Assembly: GCF_900142265.1 (NCBI RefSeq) | Contig: NZ_FRAH01000027.1 | Span: 1 to 44,642 of the forward strand | DNA from: Anaerotignum lactatifermentans DSM 14214 | Lineage (GTDB): Bacteria; Bacillota; Clostridia; Lachnospirales; Anaerotignaceae | Direction: 5' to 3' | DNA length: 44,642 bases | Shown: positions 42,971-44,642 of the stretch, in pieces | How positions within the stretch are numbered: position 1 is the first letter of the stretch | Layout of the letters: every line of letters starts with the position of its first letter | Notes under the pieces: generated by a model | Database searches by the model: none | What the model was told of the DNA's origin: nothing | What the model saw: the letters and a program-made list of their open reading frames with translations, nothing else | Translations under genes and position numbers: made by a program

Positions 42971-44251
42971 TTACGCTTCACTTTGCTTACAGGGAATGAA
43001 TTTACCGATGATACCGCCGATGACTGCAGGCAGAATCCATCCCAGAGAATATTCATGCAGTGGCAGATACTGAGTATATGTCAGAGGCAGACCAAAACCA
43101 GCCAGAACTTCAGACAAGCTGATTACGAATGCGAACAGTGTTGCCACTCTGATTACGTTGTCATTTTTGATATATTTCCCAAAGAACATCAATACGGACA
43201 TTGTGATGAAGCAAGGGAAGATTACAGACAGAATAGGTGCTGCTACGCTGATGATTTTGTCGATACCAGCATTAGATACTACGAAGGAGAATACGGACAT
43301 TACAATTACGACTGTTTTGTATTTGCATCTGCCGTTTGTCAGTTTTTCCAGTGTACCTGCAAAACCAGATGTCAGACCAATTGCAGTTGTCAAACATGCG
43401 AACAATACGATAACTGCCATCATGATAACGCCCCATGTGCCCAACAATTCTTCTGTGATTGCTACCAGCAGTGCTGCCTGGTTGTAATCTTCATAACTGC
43501 CAGAAGAAACAGTAGAGCCAAGGTGTGTCAAACCACCATAGATAACGAACAGCAAAATTCCGGCCAGCAGGGCTGCTCTTGCCAGCAGACGCCCCTGTAT
43601 ATCTTTTGTTGCATAACCTTTTTCAGTTACTGCACCCATGATTGCTACGATGATCAAGCCAACGCCCAGAGGGTCCATTGTCTGATAACCATTGATGATA
43701 CCTTCTTTGATTGTTACTACTGTAGATTCTTCTGCAATGGGACCAATGGGATCTACAATACCAAGAACAATCAGTACAAGTACACAAATTACAAGAATAG
43801 GTGTCAGATAATTACCTACGATATCAACGACCTTGGATGGACGAATTGTCAGGAAACAAACAATTGCAAAGAAGATAAAGCTGAAAACCCAAATGCTTAA
43901 GCTGGGAAACATCTGTGACCAGCCCATTTCAAATGTTGTTGCAGCAGTTCTGGGTACAGCCAAGCAAGGTGCAAGACAGGTAGCAATGATGATTGCTACA
44001 ACGGTTGCCATCTTTTTCCCCAATCTGCTGGGAATACCAGTCATGGACAAATCGTTGCTTCGAATGGTAGCAAAAATTGCGATCATGGAAACACCGATAT
44101 CGACAATGAAGAAGAAAAAGAATCCCAGGAACCATTCCGCGCCTGTCATTCTCCCCAAATAGGGCGGAAATATCAAGTTGCCTGCGCCAAAGAAAATCGC
44201 AAACATTGTTAAGCCAACCGCCATGATGTCTTTACCCTTAAGATTATTCAT
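42971..44251 (-). CDS. brnQ: Branched-chain amino-acid transport system carrier BrnQ
   Basis: 426 residues with about 12 membrane helices. The canonical BrnQ start (GLTMFAIFFGAGNLIFPPYL) and CLAVPRTAATTFEMGW are clear. Imports leucine, isoleucine or valine (possibly aromatic residues) with Na+/H+. It is the first gene of the amino-acid fermentation unit. GGGAG precedes the ATG at 44251. The IS3-type end lies only ~60 bp upstream, so its natural promoter may have been displaced. Confidence 0.92.
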   Translation of the reverse strand: MNNLKGKDIMAVGLTMFAIFFGAGNLIFPPYLGRMTGAEWFLGFFFFFIVDIGVSMIAIFATIRSNDLSMTGIPSRLGKKMATVVAIIIATCLAPCLAVPRTAATTFEMGWSQMFPSLSIWVFSFIFFAIVCFLTIRPSKVVDIVGNYLTPILVICVLVLIVLGIVDPIGPIAEESTVVTIKEGIINGYQTMDPLGVGLIIVAIMGAVTEKGYATKDIQGRLLARAALLAGILLFVIYGGLTHLGSTVSSGSYEDYNQAALLVAITEELLGTWGVIMMAVIVLFACLTTAIGLTSGFAGTLEKLTNGRCKYKTVVIVMSVFSFVVSNAGIDKIISVAAPILSVIFPCFITMSVLMFFGKYIKNDNVIRVATLFAFVISLSEVLAGFGLPLTYTQYLPLHEYSLGWILPAVIGGIIGKFIPCKQSEA

Positions 44252-44310
44252 TACACATTCTCCCTTCCATACATTATTACAGTTATAAATCCGGTAACAT
44301 TTCTAACTTT

Positions 44311-44642
44311 TGAACTGCACCCCATTTGTTAGACAGTATGATATACTGAATAACAAGTGGGGTGATTTTTATGCCAAAAGGAGTACCAAATAAACGATAT
44401 ACACCAGAATTCAAGCAACTGGTGGTAGAAACGATGCGGGAAGAAGGTCTAAGTCTCAGTGAAACCATGAGAAGATTTAATATCAACTGTCTCGGTATTA
44501 TTAAGCGCTGGGAGCGCATCTATCTTGAGGAGGGTCCAGAAGGTTTAGCGGTAGAACGACGGGGACGTAAAAATACAGGACAGCCAGCAAAGCTGCCTAA
44601 AGAGATAGAGGAAGATTTGATTGCAGAAAATCAACGGCTGCG
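44311..44642 (+). mobile_element. IS3-type insertion sequence, left end with orfA (cut by the window edge)
   Basis: The inverted-repeat end starts near 44311 (TGAACTGCACCCCATTTGTT), with TG at the tip as in IS3-family elements. orfA starts at ATG 44371 and runs off the window: MPKGVPNKRYTPEFKQLVVE, LSLSETMRRFNINCLGIIKR, then RRGRKNTGQP, a helix-turn-helix of IS3 OrfA. orfB and the right end are outside. Transcription is away from brnQ. Completeness unknown. Confidence 0.85.

Overview
The window looks like chromosomal DNA of a low-GC, amino-acid-fermenting anaerobic Firmicute in the Clostridia. The strongest taxonomic hint is a pair of genes very close to the beta-alanyl-CoA:ammonia lyases described from Clostridium (now Anaerotignum) propionicum. 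They sit with Stickland-type 2-oxoacid:ferredoxin oxidoreductases and BrnQ-type transporters. An Anaerotignum-like organism is an inference; no 16S or ribosomal genes are present. Almost every gene is on the minus strand. Both edges are cut insertion sequences: IS200/IS605-type TnpA at the left and an IS3-type orfA at the right.

Layout. (1) 1-1035: IS200-like end and an NlpC/P60 cell-wall hydrolase. (2) 1162-7744: an MBL-fold hydrolase plus metallophosphoesterase pair, a divergent MerR/GyrI-type regulator, then a catabolic cluster that reads acl-acl-caiB-like CoA transferase-brnQ-like transporter. This cluster is predicted to take up a beta-amino acid, activate it as a CoA thioester and eliminate ammonia. 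(3) 8.3-29.0 kb: a 20-kb minus-strand array of immunity-type proteins (DUF6881, Imm17, two DUF2262 paralogues, zinc-ribbon/DUF1963-like, CbrC, DUF4274, DUF6547, LRR-NTF2, DUF6572, DUF5713, DUF4241). At its centre is a 1864-residue fused 'poly-immunity' protein (unknown N-terminal domain, DUF2185/Imm33, TPR, TPR, DUF4261, SUFU, DUF4253). No toxin gene is recognisable. The array also holds a KptA RNA 2'-phosphotransferase, an ECF sigma/anti-sigma pair, an XRE/membrane-protein pair and gene debris. (4) 29.3-34.0 kb: a LysR-controlled redox operon (flavodoxin, cupin, CMD, Fe-S flavoprotein, SDR, alpha/beta hydrolase). (5) 34.2-44.3 kb: an eight-gene unit brnQ-iorA-iorB-aminotransferase-iorA-iorB-CoA transferase-MFS, a coherent oxidative branch for amino-acid fermentation (uptake, transamination, oxidative decarboxylation to acyl-CoA, CoA transfer, acid export).

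How the parts work together. Regions 2 and 5 are both catabolic and both feed CoA thioesters to CoA transferases. Region 5 would deliver reduced ferredoxin, and region 2 would deliver an acrylyl- or crotonyl-type enoyl-CoA that can accept electrons; the reductase for that step is not in the window. Region 3 is a defensive accessory island, most likely against contact-dependent or secreted polymorphic toxins of neighbouring bacteria. Regulatory sites readable from sequence include a MerR-style promoter with a 19-bp spacer in front of acl, a 21-bp perfect palindrome between lysR and its target operon, and a three-half-site operator at the XRE gene.
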